Shown: positions 8,500-16,753 of the stretch, piece by piece | Layout: each line of letters starts with the position of its first letter | Position numbering within the stretch: position 1 is the first letter of the stretch | Source: Streptomyces sp. NBC_01723 | GTDB lineage: Bacteria; Actinomycetota; Actinomycetes; Streptomycetales; Streptomycetaceae | Assembly (NCBI RefSeq): GCF_036246005.1 | Contig: NZ_CP109171.1 | Span: 5,072,001 to 5,136,000, forward strand | Length of the DNA stretch: 64,000 nt | Direction of reading: 5' to 3' | Made by a program: the position numbers and the translations under genes | Notes under the pieces: generated by a model | What the model was told of the DNA's origin: nothing | The model's database searches: none | What the model saw: the letters and a program-made list of their open reading frames with translations, nothing else

Positions 8500-9255
8500 A
8501 TGAACACGCTGAAGGGCACCACCAGCGCAGTGGTCACGCGTCTGCACGACGTGCACGGACACCGGGGTTCAGAGAAGTCCGGCGTTGTGAGCGGGCGGGG
8601 GTGCGCTCGCGGCGCCGGGCGTCAGCACACCGGGTACATGACGGTGGTCGACGCCCGCCCGGGGGAGACACACGGGGGAACCGCGCACGGGGAGGCAGAG
8701 GGGGAGCGTCGCTCCCTGTCGGAGGCCGTGGATGCCGAAGCGGCGTTCACCGCCTACGTCCAGGAGCGCCGCGCCTCCCTGTTCGCCACCGCCTACCACC
8801 TGACCGGCGACCGCTTCGAGGCCGAGGACCTGCTGCAGAGCGCGCTGTTCTCGACCTACCGGGCGTGGGACCGGATCAGTGACAAGGCGGCGGTCGGCGG
8901 CTACCTCCGCCGCACCATGACCAACCTGCACATCAGCGCCTGGCGGCGCCGCAAGCTCAACGAGTACCCGACCGAGGAACTGCCGGAGACGCCCGGCGAC
9001 ATGGACGCGATGCGCGGCACCGAGCTGCGCACGGTCCTGTGGCAGGCGCTCGCCCGGCTGCCCGAACTCCAGCGCACCATGCTGGTCCTGCGCTACTACG
9101 AGGGCCGCACGGACCCGGAGATCGCGGACATCCTCGACATCAGTGTCGGCACGGTGAAGTCCAGCATCTGGCGCTCGCTGCGCCGGCTGCGCGAGGACGA
9201 GGTCCTCAGCTTCGGCCGTGACCGGGAGGACGCCTTCGGCGAACTCGTCGCCTGA
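8500..9255 (+). CDS. sigQ: ECF-type sigma factor SigQ
   Basis: With the ATG at 8500 the protein is 251 residues. It has a long, probably disordered N-terminus of about 75 residues, then sigma region 2 (LFATAYHLTGDRFEAEDLLQSALFSTY in part, then RRTMTNLHISAWRRRK) and sigma region 4 (LPELQRTMLVLRYYEG; DISVGTVKSSIWRSL). The SigE-family style is clear. Other in-frame starts are 8449 and 8638. GGGG-rich sequence 7-10 bases upstream supports 8500. Known biology: sigQ is an AfsQ1 target and SigQ opposes AfsQ1 effects. A long hairpin lies downstream. Confidence 0.88.
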   Translation: MNTLKGTTSAVVTRLHDVHGHRGSEKSGVVSGRGCARGAGRQHTGYMTVVDARPGETHGGTAHGEAEGERRSLSEAVDAEAAFTAYVQERRASLFATAYHLTGDRFEAEDLLQSALFSTYRAWDRISDKAAVGGYLRRTMTNLHISAWRRRKLNEYPTEELPETPGDMDAMRGTELRTVLWQALARLPELQRTMLVLRYYEGRTDPEIADILDISVGTVKSSIWRSLRRLREDEVLSFGRDREDAFGELVA

Positions 9256-9329
9256 AGGCAGCGGGGCTGGGGGGCCGGGGGGCCCGCGAAAAAAAGTACG
9301 AGCCGGGGTGTATCAGGGGGAGGATGCCG

Positions 9330-9445
9330 GGCTCTTACTCACGGGGAGGCACCACGGGGGAACAACGGGGGGCCGCTCCGGGGGGACACGGGGGAACGGA
9401 ACCACGGGGTCACGGGGGATACGGGGGACCCACGGGGGAGTGGGA
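9330..9445. repeat. Tandem G-run repeats (ACGGGGGA-type)
   Basis: About ten runs of four to six G are separated by short A/C-rich spacers on the + strand, with a loose unit like CACGGGGGAAC. The stretch is non-coding, between sigQ and its terminator hairpin. It could form G-quadruplexes. Confidence 0.65.
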
Positions 9446-9448
9446 AAT

Positions 9449-9489
9449 GAGCGGGACTGGAGGGCCGGGGGGTCCGTCCAGTCCCGCTC
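9449..9489. terminator. Hairpin terminator downstream of sigQ
   Basis: A perfect 13-bp stem (9449-9461 with 9477-9489) has a G-rich 15-base loop and is followed by a partly T-rich tail. It also faces the convergent kinase gene. Confidence 0.75.
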
Positions 9490-9500
9490 TTCCGTTTGTC

Positions 9501-9524
9501 CGTGCGTGCGTGCGTGCGTGCGTG
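9501..9524. repeat. CGTG microsatellite, six units
   Basis: The tetranucleotide CGTG is repeated six times exactly. Related CGTC/CGTG units continue to about 9560. It lies just after the stop of the uridine-kinase-like gene and is non-coding. Confidence 0.8.
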
Positions 9525-9569
9525 CCGTCCGTCCGTGCGTGCGTGCCGTCCGGGCGTGCGCGCGGGCGC

Positions 9570-10205
9570 CTACGCGGCCGTACGCGCCGTCGCGCACCGT
9601 CCGGCCGCGGCGTCCGCCAGCCGCCCCATCGCCTCGTCGCGGTCGCACGCGTAGGCGCCCAGCGTCGTCTGCCGGGCGATGACCGACCGCTCCTGCCGCA
9701 TCAGCCGCCAGCCCCTGCGCAGCAGGAACGGCACGGACTTGCGCCCCTCGAGCAGATCCCGCACGAAGCGGCGGCGGAAGGTGGTCACCGGCCCGCGGCT
9801 CAGGCACAGGGCGTCGGCCAGCACGCCCAGTTCCCGGCAGCGCGTCACCAGCTCGGCGGCGAAGATGCCCTCCGCGAGGAACAGCGGCGTCCGCCCGATG
9901 TCGACCGCCTCCGCGCCGGTGCGGGCGCTCAGCGAGAGGTCGTAGACGGGCACCCGGGTGCGGCCCGTGCGGCACAGCTCCGCGATGGCGGCGACGGCCG
10001 CGTCCGCGTCCCACGACCCGGGATGGTCCCAGTCGATGTCGGAGCTCTGGGGCACCGTCGGCAGCGTCGGGTCGGTCCCCTCCTTGTAGAAGTCGTCGAG
10101 GCGCAGCACCGGGAGACCGGAGCGGGCCGCGAGGAGGGACTTGCCGGAGCCGGAGGGGCCGCAGAGCAGCACGACTCGGGTCGGTATGAACGGATGGGAG
10201 CTCAC
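9570..10205 (-). CDS. Uridine kinase-like P-loop protein
   Basis: The predicted protein is 211 residues. It has a Walker A motif GPSGSGKS at about residues 15-22, then a DDFYK motif typical of uridine kinase/phosphoribulokinase-type enzymes and the segment DWDHPGSWD. The family phosphorylates uridine or cytidine; the substrate here is unproven. The GTG at 10205 was chosen because it begins just before the P-loop strand; upstream codons in the same frame are Arg-rich and non-conserved. A kinase near nucleoside-catabolism genes is consistent with pyrimidine salvage. Confidence 0.78.
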   Translation of the reverse strand: MSSHPFIPTRVVLLCGPSGSGKSLLAARSGLPVLRLDDFYKEGTDPTLPTVPQSSDIDWDHPGSWDADAAVAAIAELCRTGRTRVPVYDLSLSARTGAEAVDIGRTPLFLAEGIFAAELVTRCRELGVLADALCLSRGPVTTFRRRFVRDLLEGRKSVPFLLRRGWRLMRQERSVIARQTTLGAYACDRDEAMGRLADAAAGRCATARTAA

Positions 10206-10364
10206 GGGACACCAGTCTGAGGCATCCCCCGACCGCCGTACGACCCCGCGGGTGGACTTTGCAGTGCGCGTCACATCTCGGTTGCGTTGTGCGGTGACCT
10301 GATCGCGGTGTGCGCTGTTATCAGGGCAGTCCGTAGCAATCCACACCAAGAGGTGGCAGCAGCG

Positions 10365-10769
10365 ATGGCCCGACACGCGTCCCCCCGCACCCCGCACGCA
10401 CAGCGCGCCCTGGTCGCCCTCGCGACCGCCGGGGCCGCCCTGGCGGCAGGAGCGGCGACGGCTTCCGCGGACAGCGGTGAGACGATCGCCGGCCTGGCCC
10501 ACACCCGCCCCACCTCGCTGGGCAACATCGATCCGCAGGCCGGGGCCGAGGCCCTGACCGGAACCGTGGGTTACGTCACCGGGCCGGTCTCCGACCTCAA
10601 GCCCAACCCGCTGGCCGGCACGGGCGTCGACCCGCTGGACAACGGCGTCGGCACGAAGGTCGCCGACTTCCAGCCGCTGACCTCCACGGCCCTGACGGGC
10701 CCCGTCGCCCAGGCCGAGTCGCTGGGCGCCGTGCCGGTGCTGGGGCAGGCGACGGAACTGCTGGGCTGA
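10365..10769 (+). CDS. Small secreted protein, unknown function
   Basis: The predicted protein is 134 residues. The signal peptide has basic MARHASPR, a hydrophobic Ala/Leu core and a likely cleavage after ATASA near residue 35. The mature part is hydrophilic and mostly Gly/Thr/Pro/Leu with no cysteine. The ATG at 10365 sits after AGAGG. It is similar in architecture to the protein at 3972-4340 and the two may be distant paralogues; I can see only weak common wording (TG-rich, LGxxPVxG near the C-terminus). Confidence 0.68.
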   Translation: MARHASPRTPHAQRALVALATAGAALAAGAATASADSGETIAGLAHTRPTSLGNIDPQAGAEALTGTVGYVTGPVSDLKPNPLAGTGVDPLDNGVGTKVADFQPLTSTALTGPVAQAESLGAVPVLGQATELLG

Positions 10770-10785
10770 CGCGCCCGCACGCGAA

Positions 10786-10823
10786 GAGCCGCGCCTTCCC
10801 CGGACGGAGGGAGGGCGCGGCTC
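10786..10823. terminator. Hairpin terminator
   Basis: A 15-bp stem with one mismatch (10786-10800 with 10809-10823) lies between the convergent secreted-protein gene and the aldehyde dehydrogenase pair. Confidence 0.8.
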
Positions 10824-10853
10824 GCTCTCGGTGCGCGCGGTGGCGCGGCTGTT

Positions 10854-11747
10854 TCAGTACGACGACCCGGACGCGCCCAGCGCGCCCGTCGGGTGCCAGA
10901 CCGTCTTCGTCTCCAGGAACGCCGTCATGCGGTCGGTGCCCGGTGCCGCGGACCAGTCCGCGTTGTCCACAGCCTGTGGACGCAGGACGCGCTTGAGGTT
11001 GTCCGCCGCCGCGATCTCCAGCTCCTTCGCCAGCGCCTCGTCGGCCCCCGCGAGGTCGATCGCGTTGACGTCCTGGTGGGCGGCGAGCGGGGTGGCGATC
11101 TCCGCCGTACGGCCGGAGAGGACGTTGACCACGCCGCCGGGGAGGTCGGAGGTGGCCAGCACCTCGCCGAGGGAGAGGGCGGGGAGCGGGGACTTCTCGC
11201 TCGCGATCACGACCGCGGTGTTGCCCGTCGCGATGACCGGGGCGAGGACCGAGACCAGGCCCAGGAAGGACGACTCCTGCGGGGCCAGGACGGCGACGAC
11301 GCCCGTCGGCTCCGGCGAGGACAGGTTGAAGAACGGGCCCGCGACCGGATTGCCGCCGCCCACCACCTGGGCGATCTTGTCGGTCCAGCCCGCGTACCAG
11401 ACCCAGCGGTCGATCGCCGCGTCCACCTGCGCCGCCGCCTTCGACTTCGACAGGCCCTCGGCGCCGGCGACCTCCGCGACGTACTGCTCGCGGCGGCCCT
11501 CCAGCATCTCGGCGACGCGGTAGAGGATCTGGCCGCGGTTGTACGCCGTCGCGCCGGACCAGCCGCCGAACGCCTTGCGCGCGGCGACCACCGCGTCACG
11601 GGCGTCCTTGCGGGAGGAGAGCGGGGCGTTCGCCAGCCACTTGCCCTTTGCGTCGGTCACCTCGTACACCCGGCCGCTCTCGGAACGCGGGAACTTCCCG
11701 CCGACGTACAGCTTGTAGGTCTTCAGCACGTTGAGTCGCTCAGACAT
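10854..11747 (-). CDS. Truncated-type aldehyde dehydrogenase homologue without catalytic cysteine
   Basis: The predicted protein is 297 residues, about 60% of the normal ALDH length. It aligns with the N-terminal NAD-binding half (YVGGKFPRSESGR, FFNLSSPEPTGVVAVLAPQ, PVIATGNTAVV, DLPGGVVNVL) and ends soon after. The catalytic Cys loop and the whole C-terminal catalytic domain are absent, replaced by a short tail (KRVLRPQAVDNADW). The start overlaps the end of the full-length ALDH by 8 bases, so the two are co-translated. In ALDH16-type proteins an active and an inactive ALDH domain are fused. This pair looks like a split version and the small protein may be a structural subunit (inference). 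Confidence 0.85.
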   Translation of the reverse strand: MSERLNVLKTYKLYVGGKFPRSESGRVYEVTDAKGKWLANAPLSSRKDARDAVVAARKAFGGWSGATAYNRGQILYRVAEMLEGRREQYVAEVAGAEGLSKSKAAAQVDAAIDRWVWYAGWTDKIAQVVGGGNPVAGPFFNLSSPEPTGVVAVLAPQESSFLGLVSVLAPVIATGNTAVVIASEKSPLPALSLGEVLATSDLPGGVVNVLSGRTAEIATPLAAHQDVNAIDLAGADEALAKELEIAAADNLKRVLRPQAVDNADWSAAPGTDRMTAFLETKTVWHPTGALGASGSSY

Positions 11748-13191
11748 CGAGGTACGCCTCCAGGCCGTGGCGGCCGCCCTCGCGGCCGAAGCCCGACTCC
11801 TTGTAGCCGCCGAAGGGCGACGTCGGGTCGAACTTGTTGAACGTGTTGGACCAGATCACACCCGCGCGGAGCTTGTTCGCGACCGCCAGGATGCGCGAGC
11901 CCTTCTCCGTCCAGATGCCCGCGGACAGGCCGTACGGCGTGTTGTTGGCCTTGGCGACCGCCTCGTCCGGGGTGCGGAACGTGAGGACCGACAGGACCGG
12001 GCCGAAGATCTCGTCGCGGGCGACGGTGTGCGCCTGGGTGACGTTGGTGAAGAGCGTCGGCGCGAACCAGTATCCGGAGGAGGGCAGTTCGCAGGCCGGG
12101 GACCAGCGCTCGGCGCCCTCCGCCTCGCCCTGGTCCGCCAGCGCGGTGATCCGGGCCAGCTGCTCGGCCGAGTTGATCGCGCCGATGTCGGTGTTCTTGT
12201 CCAGCGGGTCGCCCAGGCGCAGGGTGGCCAGGCGGCGCTTGAGGGAGTCGAGCAGCTCGTCGTGGATCGACTCCTGGACCAGCAGGCGGGAACCCGCGCA
12301 GCAGACCTGGCCCTGGTTGAAGAAGATGCCGCTCACGATGCCCTCGACGGCCTGGTCGATGGGGGCGTCGTCGAAGACGATGTTGGCGCCCTTGCCGCCC
12401 AGTTCGAGGGTGAGCTTCTTGCGGGTGCCCGCGACCGTGCGCGCGATCTCCTTGCCGACGGCCGTGGAGCCGGTGAAGGCGACCTTGTTCACGTCGGGGT
12501 GGGCGATCAGCGCGGCGCCGGCGCGGCCGTCGCCGGTGACGATGTTGACGACGCCCCGGGGCAGGCCCGCCTGACGGCAGATGTCCGCGAAGAACAGGGC
12601 GGAGAGCGGGGTCGTCTCGGCGGGCTTGAGGACGACCGTGTTGCCGGTCGCCAGGGCCGGGGCGATCTTCCACGCCAGCATCAGGAGCGGGAAGTTCCAG
12701 GGGATGACCTGGCCCGCGACGCCCAGCGGGCGCGGGTTCGCACCGTAGCCGGCGTGGTCGAGCTTGTCGGCCCAGCCCGCGTAGTAGAAGAAGTGCGCGG
12801 CGACCAGGGGGAGGTCCGCGTCGCGCGTCTCCCTGATCGGCTTGCCGTTGTCCAGGGTCTCCAGGACGGCCAGCTCGCGGCTGCGCTCCTGGATGATCCG
12901 GGCGATGCGGAAGAGGTACTTCGCGCGCTCGGCGCCGGGGAGCGCCGACCACGTCTCGAAGGCCTTGCGGGCGGCCTTGACGGCCCGGTCCACGTCCGCC
13001 TCGCCGGCCTCGGCGACCTCGGAGAGGACCTCCTCGGTCGAGGGGGAGACCGTCTTGAAGACCTTGCCGTCGGCGGCCTCGGTGAACTCCCCGTCGATGA
13101 ACAGGCCGTACGACGGGGCGATGTCGACGACCGCGCGCGACTCCGGCGCCGGTGCGTACTCGAATGCGGGTGTCTGCGTTTCCATGGTCAT
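11740..13191 (-). CDS. Aldehyde dehydrogenase, NAD(P)-dependent
   Basis: The predicted protein is 483 residues, full family length. Visible motifs are the FNFPLL-like segment IPWNFPLLML, KPAETTP, the glycine loop FTGSTAVGKEI, the general-base Glu in LELGGKGANIVFDDA, and the catalytic Cys in FFNQGQVCCAGSR. The family oxidises aldehydes to acids. It lies directly between deoC (6-base gap) and the truncated ALDH (8-base overlap). A natural substrate would be acetaldehyde released by deoxyribose-phosphate aldolase; this is inferred from the operon. Confidence 0.93.
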   Translation of the reverse strand: MTMETQTPAFEYAPAPESRAVVDIAPSYGLFIDGEFTEAADGKVFKTVSPSTEEVLSEVAEAGEADVDRAVKAARKAFETWSALPGAERAKYLFRIARIIQERSRELAVLETLDNGKPIRETRDADLPLVAAHFFYYAGWADKLDHAGYGANPRPLGVAGQVIPWNFPLLMLAWKIAPALATGNTVVLKPAETTPLSALFFADICRQAGLPRGVVNIVTGDGRAGAALIAHPDVNKVAFTGSTAVGKEIARTVAGTRKKLTLELGGKGANIVFDDAPIDQAVEGIVSGIFFNQGQVCCAGSRLLVQESIHDELLDSLKRRLATLRLGDPLDKNTDIGAINSAEQLARITALADQGEAEGAERWSPACELPSSGYWFAPTLFTNVTQAHTVARDEIFGPVLSVLTFRTPDEAVAKANNTPYGLSAGIWTEKGSRILAVANKLRAGVIWSNTFNKFDPTSPFGGYKESGFGREGGRHGLEAYLDV

Positions 13192-13197
13192 GGGGTC

Positions 13198-14163
13198 TCA
13201 GTCCACCGTCACGTAGTCGGGGCCGCTGTAACGGCCGGTGGCCAGCTTCTGGCGCTGCATCAGCAGGTCGTTCAGCAGCGAGGAGGCGCCGAAGCGGAAC
13301 CAGTGGTTGTCCAGCCAGTCCTCGCCCGCGGTCTCGTTGACCAGGACCAGGAACTTGATCGCGTCCTTGGCGGTGCGGATGCCGCCGGCCGGCTTCACGC
13401 CGACCTGGACGCCGGTCTGCGCGCGGAAGTCGCGGACCGCCTCCAGCATCAGGAGGGTGTTGGAGGGCGTGGCGTTGACCGCGACCTTGCCGGTCGAGGT
13501 CTTGATGAAGTCCGCCCCGGCCAGCATGCCGAGCCAGCTGGCGCGCCGGATGTTGTCGTACGTCGACAGCTCGCCGGTCTCGAAGATGACCTTGAGGCGG
13601 GCGGACGTCCCGCAGGCCTCCCGTACGGCGGTGATCTCGTCGTACACCTTCATGTAGTGCCCCGCGAGGAACGCCCCGCGGTCGATGACCATGTCGACCT
13701 CGTCCGCGCCCGCAGCCACGGCCTCGCGCACGTCGGCCAGCTTGACGGCCAGCGAGGCGCGGCCCGCCGGGAACGCGGTGGCGACCGAGGCGACCTTCAC
13801 GTCCGAGCCGGCGACGGCCGCCTTCGCGGCGGGCACCATGTCGGGATAGACGCAGACGGCCGCCGTGGCGGGGGCCGTGCGGTCGGTCGGGTCGGGGCGG
13901 ACCGCCTTCGCGCCGAGCGCCCGGACCTTGCCGGGGGTGTCCGCGCCTTCCAGCGTCGTCAGGTCGACCATCGAGATGGCGAGGTCGAGGGCGTACGCCT
14001 TCGCGGTGGTCTTGATGGAACGGGTGCCGAGCGAGGCGGCGCGCGCCTCCAGGCCGACCGTGTCGACGCCGGGCAGTCCGTGGAGGAAGCGGCGCAGCGT
14101 GCTGTCGGACGCGGTGACGTCGGCGAGTCCGTGTGCGGATGCAGCAGGTGCAGTGGTGGGCAT
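13198..14163 (-). CDS. deoC: Deoxyribose-phosphate aldolase
   Basis: Predicted cleavage of 2-deoxyribose-5-phosphate to acetaldehyde and glyceraldehyde-3-phosphate in deoxynucleoside catabolism; 321 residues. The Schiff-base lysine lies in ADFIKTSTGK. The second catalytic lysine is in VGVKPAGGIRT, and the Asp-containing segment is DEVDMVIDRG. The ATG at 14163 was chosen because upstream codons of the same frame run through the operator and are non-conserved. It is the first gene of the deoC-ALDH-ALDH operon. A CTACGCGCGTAG palindrome lies 19 bp upstream of the start. Confidence 0.93.
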   Translation of the reverse strand: MPTTAPAASAHGLADVTASDSTLRRFLHGLPGVDTVGLEARAASLGTRSIKTTAKAYALDLAISMVDLTTLEGADTPGKVRALGAKAVRPDPTDRTAPATAAVCVYPDMVPAAKAAVAGSDVKVASVATAFPAGRASLAVKLADVREAVAAGADEVDMVIDRGAFLAGHYMKVYDEITAVREACGTSARLKVIFETGELSTYDNIRRASWLGMLAGADFIKTSTGKVAVNATPSNTLLMLEAVRDFRAQTGVQVGVKPAGGIRTAKDAIKFLVLVNETAGEDWLDNHWFRFGASSLLNDLLMQRQKLATGRYSGPDYVTVD

Positions 14164-14182
14164 GGTCACCAGGCGAGCATAT

Positions 14183-14194
14183 CTACGCGCGTAG
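14183..14194. promoter_or_regulatory. CTACGCGCGTAG palindrome upstream of deoC
   Basis: A perfect 12-bp palindrome identical to those before the adenosine deaminase and purine nucleoside phosphorylase genes. It is 19 bp upstream of deoC and about 100 bp before the divergent PH-domain gene. Confidence 0.6.
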
Positions 14195-14290
14195 CGGCTG
14201 TACAGTCCCGGGCGCTCATTCGTCCTGACGGCATCGCCCATGAGCGTCCCGGCGGCCGTCGGCGACAACCGGTCGTGCACAATCGGCAGC

Positions 14291-14968
14291 ATGACGACCC
14301 CGGATCCCCAGTCCCCCTCGCCGCAGCCTCCGGTGCCCGCGTCCAAGGACCGCGTCTACCGCTCGCCCGCGGGCATCGCCGGTGGCGTGCTGCTGCTCGC
14401 GCTCGCCCTGTGGCTCGGTATCGACGCCGTCGTCGCGGGCGAGGGGCGCACTCCGTGGACGGCTGCCGCGGCGCTGCTCTTCCTGGTACCGCTGATCGCC
14501 GCCTACACGGTGCGGCCCGCCGTCTTCGCCGGCGAGGACCGGATGCGGGTGCGCAATCCCTTCCGCGTGATCGTGCTGCCCTGGGGGCAGGTCGAGTCGT
14601 TCCGGTCCGCCTACTCCAACGAGGTCTTCAGCGAGGCCGGCGACAAGTACCAGCTGTGGGCCCTTCCGGTCTCGCTGCGCGGGCGCAAGAAGGCGGCGCG
14701 GCAGGAGTCCCGGCGGGTGGCCGGGGGTGGCCGGGGGCGGGGCGGTCTGCTCGGGGGCGGCCGGGGGGCCGGTTCCGGCGGGGCCGTGGACGGAGCGCCG
14801 GTGCGGGCCGAGGCCGACAAGGTCATGGACGAGCTGCGGGAGCTGTGGGAGGCGCGGAAGGACGCCGAGACCTCGCGGGGTGAGGTGGCTGTGCGGTGGG
14901 CCTGGGAGGTTGTGGTGCCGGTGGTGGTGGGGGCCGTGGGGCTGGCGGTGCTGCTGGGGACTGGGTGA
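14291..14968 (+). CDS. Membrane protein with bacterial PH domain
   Basis: The predicted protein is 225 residues. After a Pro-rich N-terminus there are two membrane helices (about residues 29-47 and 57-76), then a bacterial PH-like beta domain (VFAGEDRMRVRNPFRVIVLPW..VESFRS). A long Arg/Gly-rich linker and an acidic helix follow, with a final hydrophobic helix at the C-terminus. The domain resembles the low-molecular-weight bPH_6 family, which has no defined role. The ATG at 14291 directly precedes the conserved part. The gene is divergent from deoC. Confidence 0.7.
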   Translation: MTTPDPQSPSPQPPVPASKDRVYRSPAGIAGGVLLLALALWLGIDAVVAGEGRTPWTAAAALLFLVPLIAAYTVRPAVFAGEDRMRVRNPFRVIVLPWGQVESFRSAYSNEVFSEAGDKYQLWALPVSLRGRKKAARQESRRVAGGGRGRGGLLGGGRGAGSGGAVDGAPVRAEADKVMDELRELWEARKDAETSRGEVAVRWAWEVVVPVVVGAVGLAVLLGTG

Positions 14969-14969
14969 G

Positions 14970-15036
14970 TGGGTGGCCGGGTCGCCGGGAGGTCAATTTG
15001 CCGGGTGGCCGGGTGGCCGGGTGGCCGGGAGGTCGG
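14970..15036. repeat. GGTGGCCG / CCGGGTGG tandem repeats
   Basis: CCGGGTGG is tandemly repeated three times at 15001-15024, with diverged copies on both sides from 14970. It is a non-coding gap between the PH-domain gene and its terminator. Confidence 0.6.
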
Positions 15037-15070
15037 CTCGCCCGGGTGGCCCGGTGGTCTTGAGGGCCGG

Positions 15071-15098
15071 CCGGGGGGTGCGTCGTCGCACCCCCCGG
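15071..15098. terminator. Bidirectional hairpin terminator
   Basis: A perfect 12-bp stem (15071-15082 with 15087-15098) with a TCGT tetraloop lies between the convergent PH-domain and phosphomutase genes. Confidence 0.85.
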
Positions 15099-15103
15099 GT
15101 GGG

Positions 15104-16753
15104 TCAGATGCCTGCCGCTGCCGAGAGGTCGCGCTTGAGCGTCGTCAGCAGGTCCGTCGCCTTCGTGCGGGCCGCGGGGAGGTCGGCGTGCTCGCCGACC
15201 GGGACGACCACCTCCAGGTAGCACTTCAGCTTCGGTTCCGTGCCGCTGGGGCGGACGATGACGCGTGCGCCGTCCAGGGTGTAGCGCAGGCCGTCCGTGG
15301 GCGGGAGCGTGGCCGTGCCCCGGGTGAGGTCCTCGGCGTCCGTGACCGGCAGGCCCGCGAGGTGGGCCGGGGGCTGCCGGCGCAGCCGGTCCATCGCGGC
15401 CGAGATGAGGGACAGGTCCTCCACGCGGACCGAGAGCTGGTCGGTGGCGTGCAGGCCGTGCTCCACGGCCAGGTCGTCGAGGAGGTCGAGGAGGGTGCGG
15501 CCGTCCTCCTTGAGCGTGGAGGCCAGCTCCGTGATCAGGAGCGCGGCGGTGATGCCGTCCTTGTCGCGGACGCCCTCCGGGTCCACGCAGTAGCCGAGGG
15601 CCTCCTCGTAGCCGTAGCGGATGCCGTCGACGCGCGCGATCCACTTGAAGCCGGTGAGGGTCTCGACGTGCGGGCGGTTCGCCTTCTCGGCGATGCGGCC
15701 GAGGAGGGACGACGACACGATCGACTCCGCGAACGTGCCCTGCGCTCCGCGGGTGACCAGGTGGGCGGCGAGGAGGGCGCCGACCTCGTCGCCGCGGAGC
15801 ATGCGCCAGTCGTCCGTGGCGTCCTGTACCGCCACCGCGAGGCGGTCGGCGTCCGGATCGTTGGCGATGATCAGGTCGGGGGCGGTCTCGCGGGCCCTCG
15901 CGAAGGCGAGGTCCATCGCGCCGGGCTCCTCCGGGTTGGGGAAGGCGACGGTGGGGAAGTCCGGGTCGGGGTCCGCCTGCTCGGTGACGAGGGCGGGGGT
16001 GGGGAAGCCGGCCCGGGCGAAGGCGGCGAGGAGGGTGTCCTTGCCGACGCCGTGCATCGCGGTGTAGACCGTGCGGGCCGTGCGGGGGGAGCCTGGGGAG
16101 AGGACCGCGTCCGTGCGGGCGAGGTAGGCGTCGAGGACGTCGTCGCCGAGGGTCTGCCAGCCGGTGGTGGGGCGGGGGACGTCGTGCAGGGAGGCCACGG
16201 CGTCGATCTCCGCGGCGATGCCGGCGTCCGCGGGGGGCACGATCTGGGAGCCGTCGCCCAGGTACACCTTGTAGCCGTTGTCCCGGGGCGGGTTGTGGCT
16301 GGCCGTGACCTCCACGCCGGCGACCGCGCCGAGGTGGCGGATGGCGAAGGCGAGCACGGGGGTGGGGAGGGGGCGGGGGAGGACGGCCGCCCTGAGGCCG
16401 GCGCCGGTCATGACCGCGGCGGTGTCCGCCGCGAAGTCCCGTGACTTGTGGCGGGCGTCGTAGCCGATGACGACGAGGCCGGCCGTGTCGTCCCCGTGGG
16501 GGGTTCCCTGCTTCTTGAGGTAGGCGGCGAGGCCCGCTGCGGCGCGGATGACCACGGAGCGGTTCATGCGCATCGGGCCGGCGCCTAGCTCGCCGCGGAG
16601 GCCCGCGGTGCCGAACTGGAGGGTGCCGGAGAAGCGTGCGGTGAGCTCTGCGTGGTCCTCGGCGTCGATGAGCTTGGCGAGTTCGGCGCGGGTGTCCGCG
16701 TCGGGGTCCTCGGCCAGCCATGCCTTGGCCCGTGCGAGGAGGTCGTCTTGCAC
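15104..16753 (-). CDS. Phospho-sugar mutase (phosphomannomutase/phosphoglucomutase family)
   Basis: The predicted protein is 549 residues with all four active-site loops of the alpha-D-phosphohexomutase family: phosphoserine loop TASHNP, metal loop NDPDADR, sugar loop GYEEALG and phosphate loop RPSGTEPK. The length and N-terminal segment (FGTAGLRGELGAGPMRMN) fit the PGM2-like branch, which includes phosphopentomutases. With purine nucleoside phosphorylase just upstream and deoC downstream, conversion of ribose- or deoxyribose-1-phosphate to the 5-phosphate is a plausible role (inference). The start is GTG at 16753; upstream in-frame sequence is low-complexity. Confidence 0.9.
   Translation of the reverse strand: MQDDLLARAKAWLAEDPDADTRAELAKLIDAEDHAELTARFSGTLQFGTAGLRGELGAGPMRMNRSVVIRAAAGLAAYLKKQGTPHGDDTAGLVVIGYDARHKSRDFAADTAAVMTGAGLRAAVLPRPLPTPVLAFAIRHLGAVAGVEVTASHNPPRDNGYKVYLGDGSQIVPPADAGIAAEIDAVASLHDVPRPTTGWQTLGDDVLDAYLARTDAVLSPGSPRTARTVYTAMHGVGKDTLLAAFARAGFPTPALVTEQADPDPDFPTVAFPNPEEPGAMDLAFARARETAPDLIIANDPDADRLAVAVQDATDDWRMLRGDEVGALLAAHLVTRGAQGTFAESIVSSSLLGRIAEKANRPHVETLTGFKWIARVDGIRYGYEEALGYCVDPEGVRDKDGITAALLITELASTLKEDGRTLLDLLDDLAVEHGLHATDQLSVRVEDLSLISAAMDRLRRQPPAHLAGLPVTDAEDLTRGTATLPPTDGLRYTLDGARVIVRPSGTEPKLKCYLEVVVPVGEHADLPAARTKATDLLTTLKRDLSAAAGI

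Noticed and set aside
11731..14883. 1050-residue plus-strand open frame opposite the ALDH and deoC genes
   Set aside because: It is a shadow frame. The minus strand holds clear ALDH and DeoC motifs and this frame has none.
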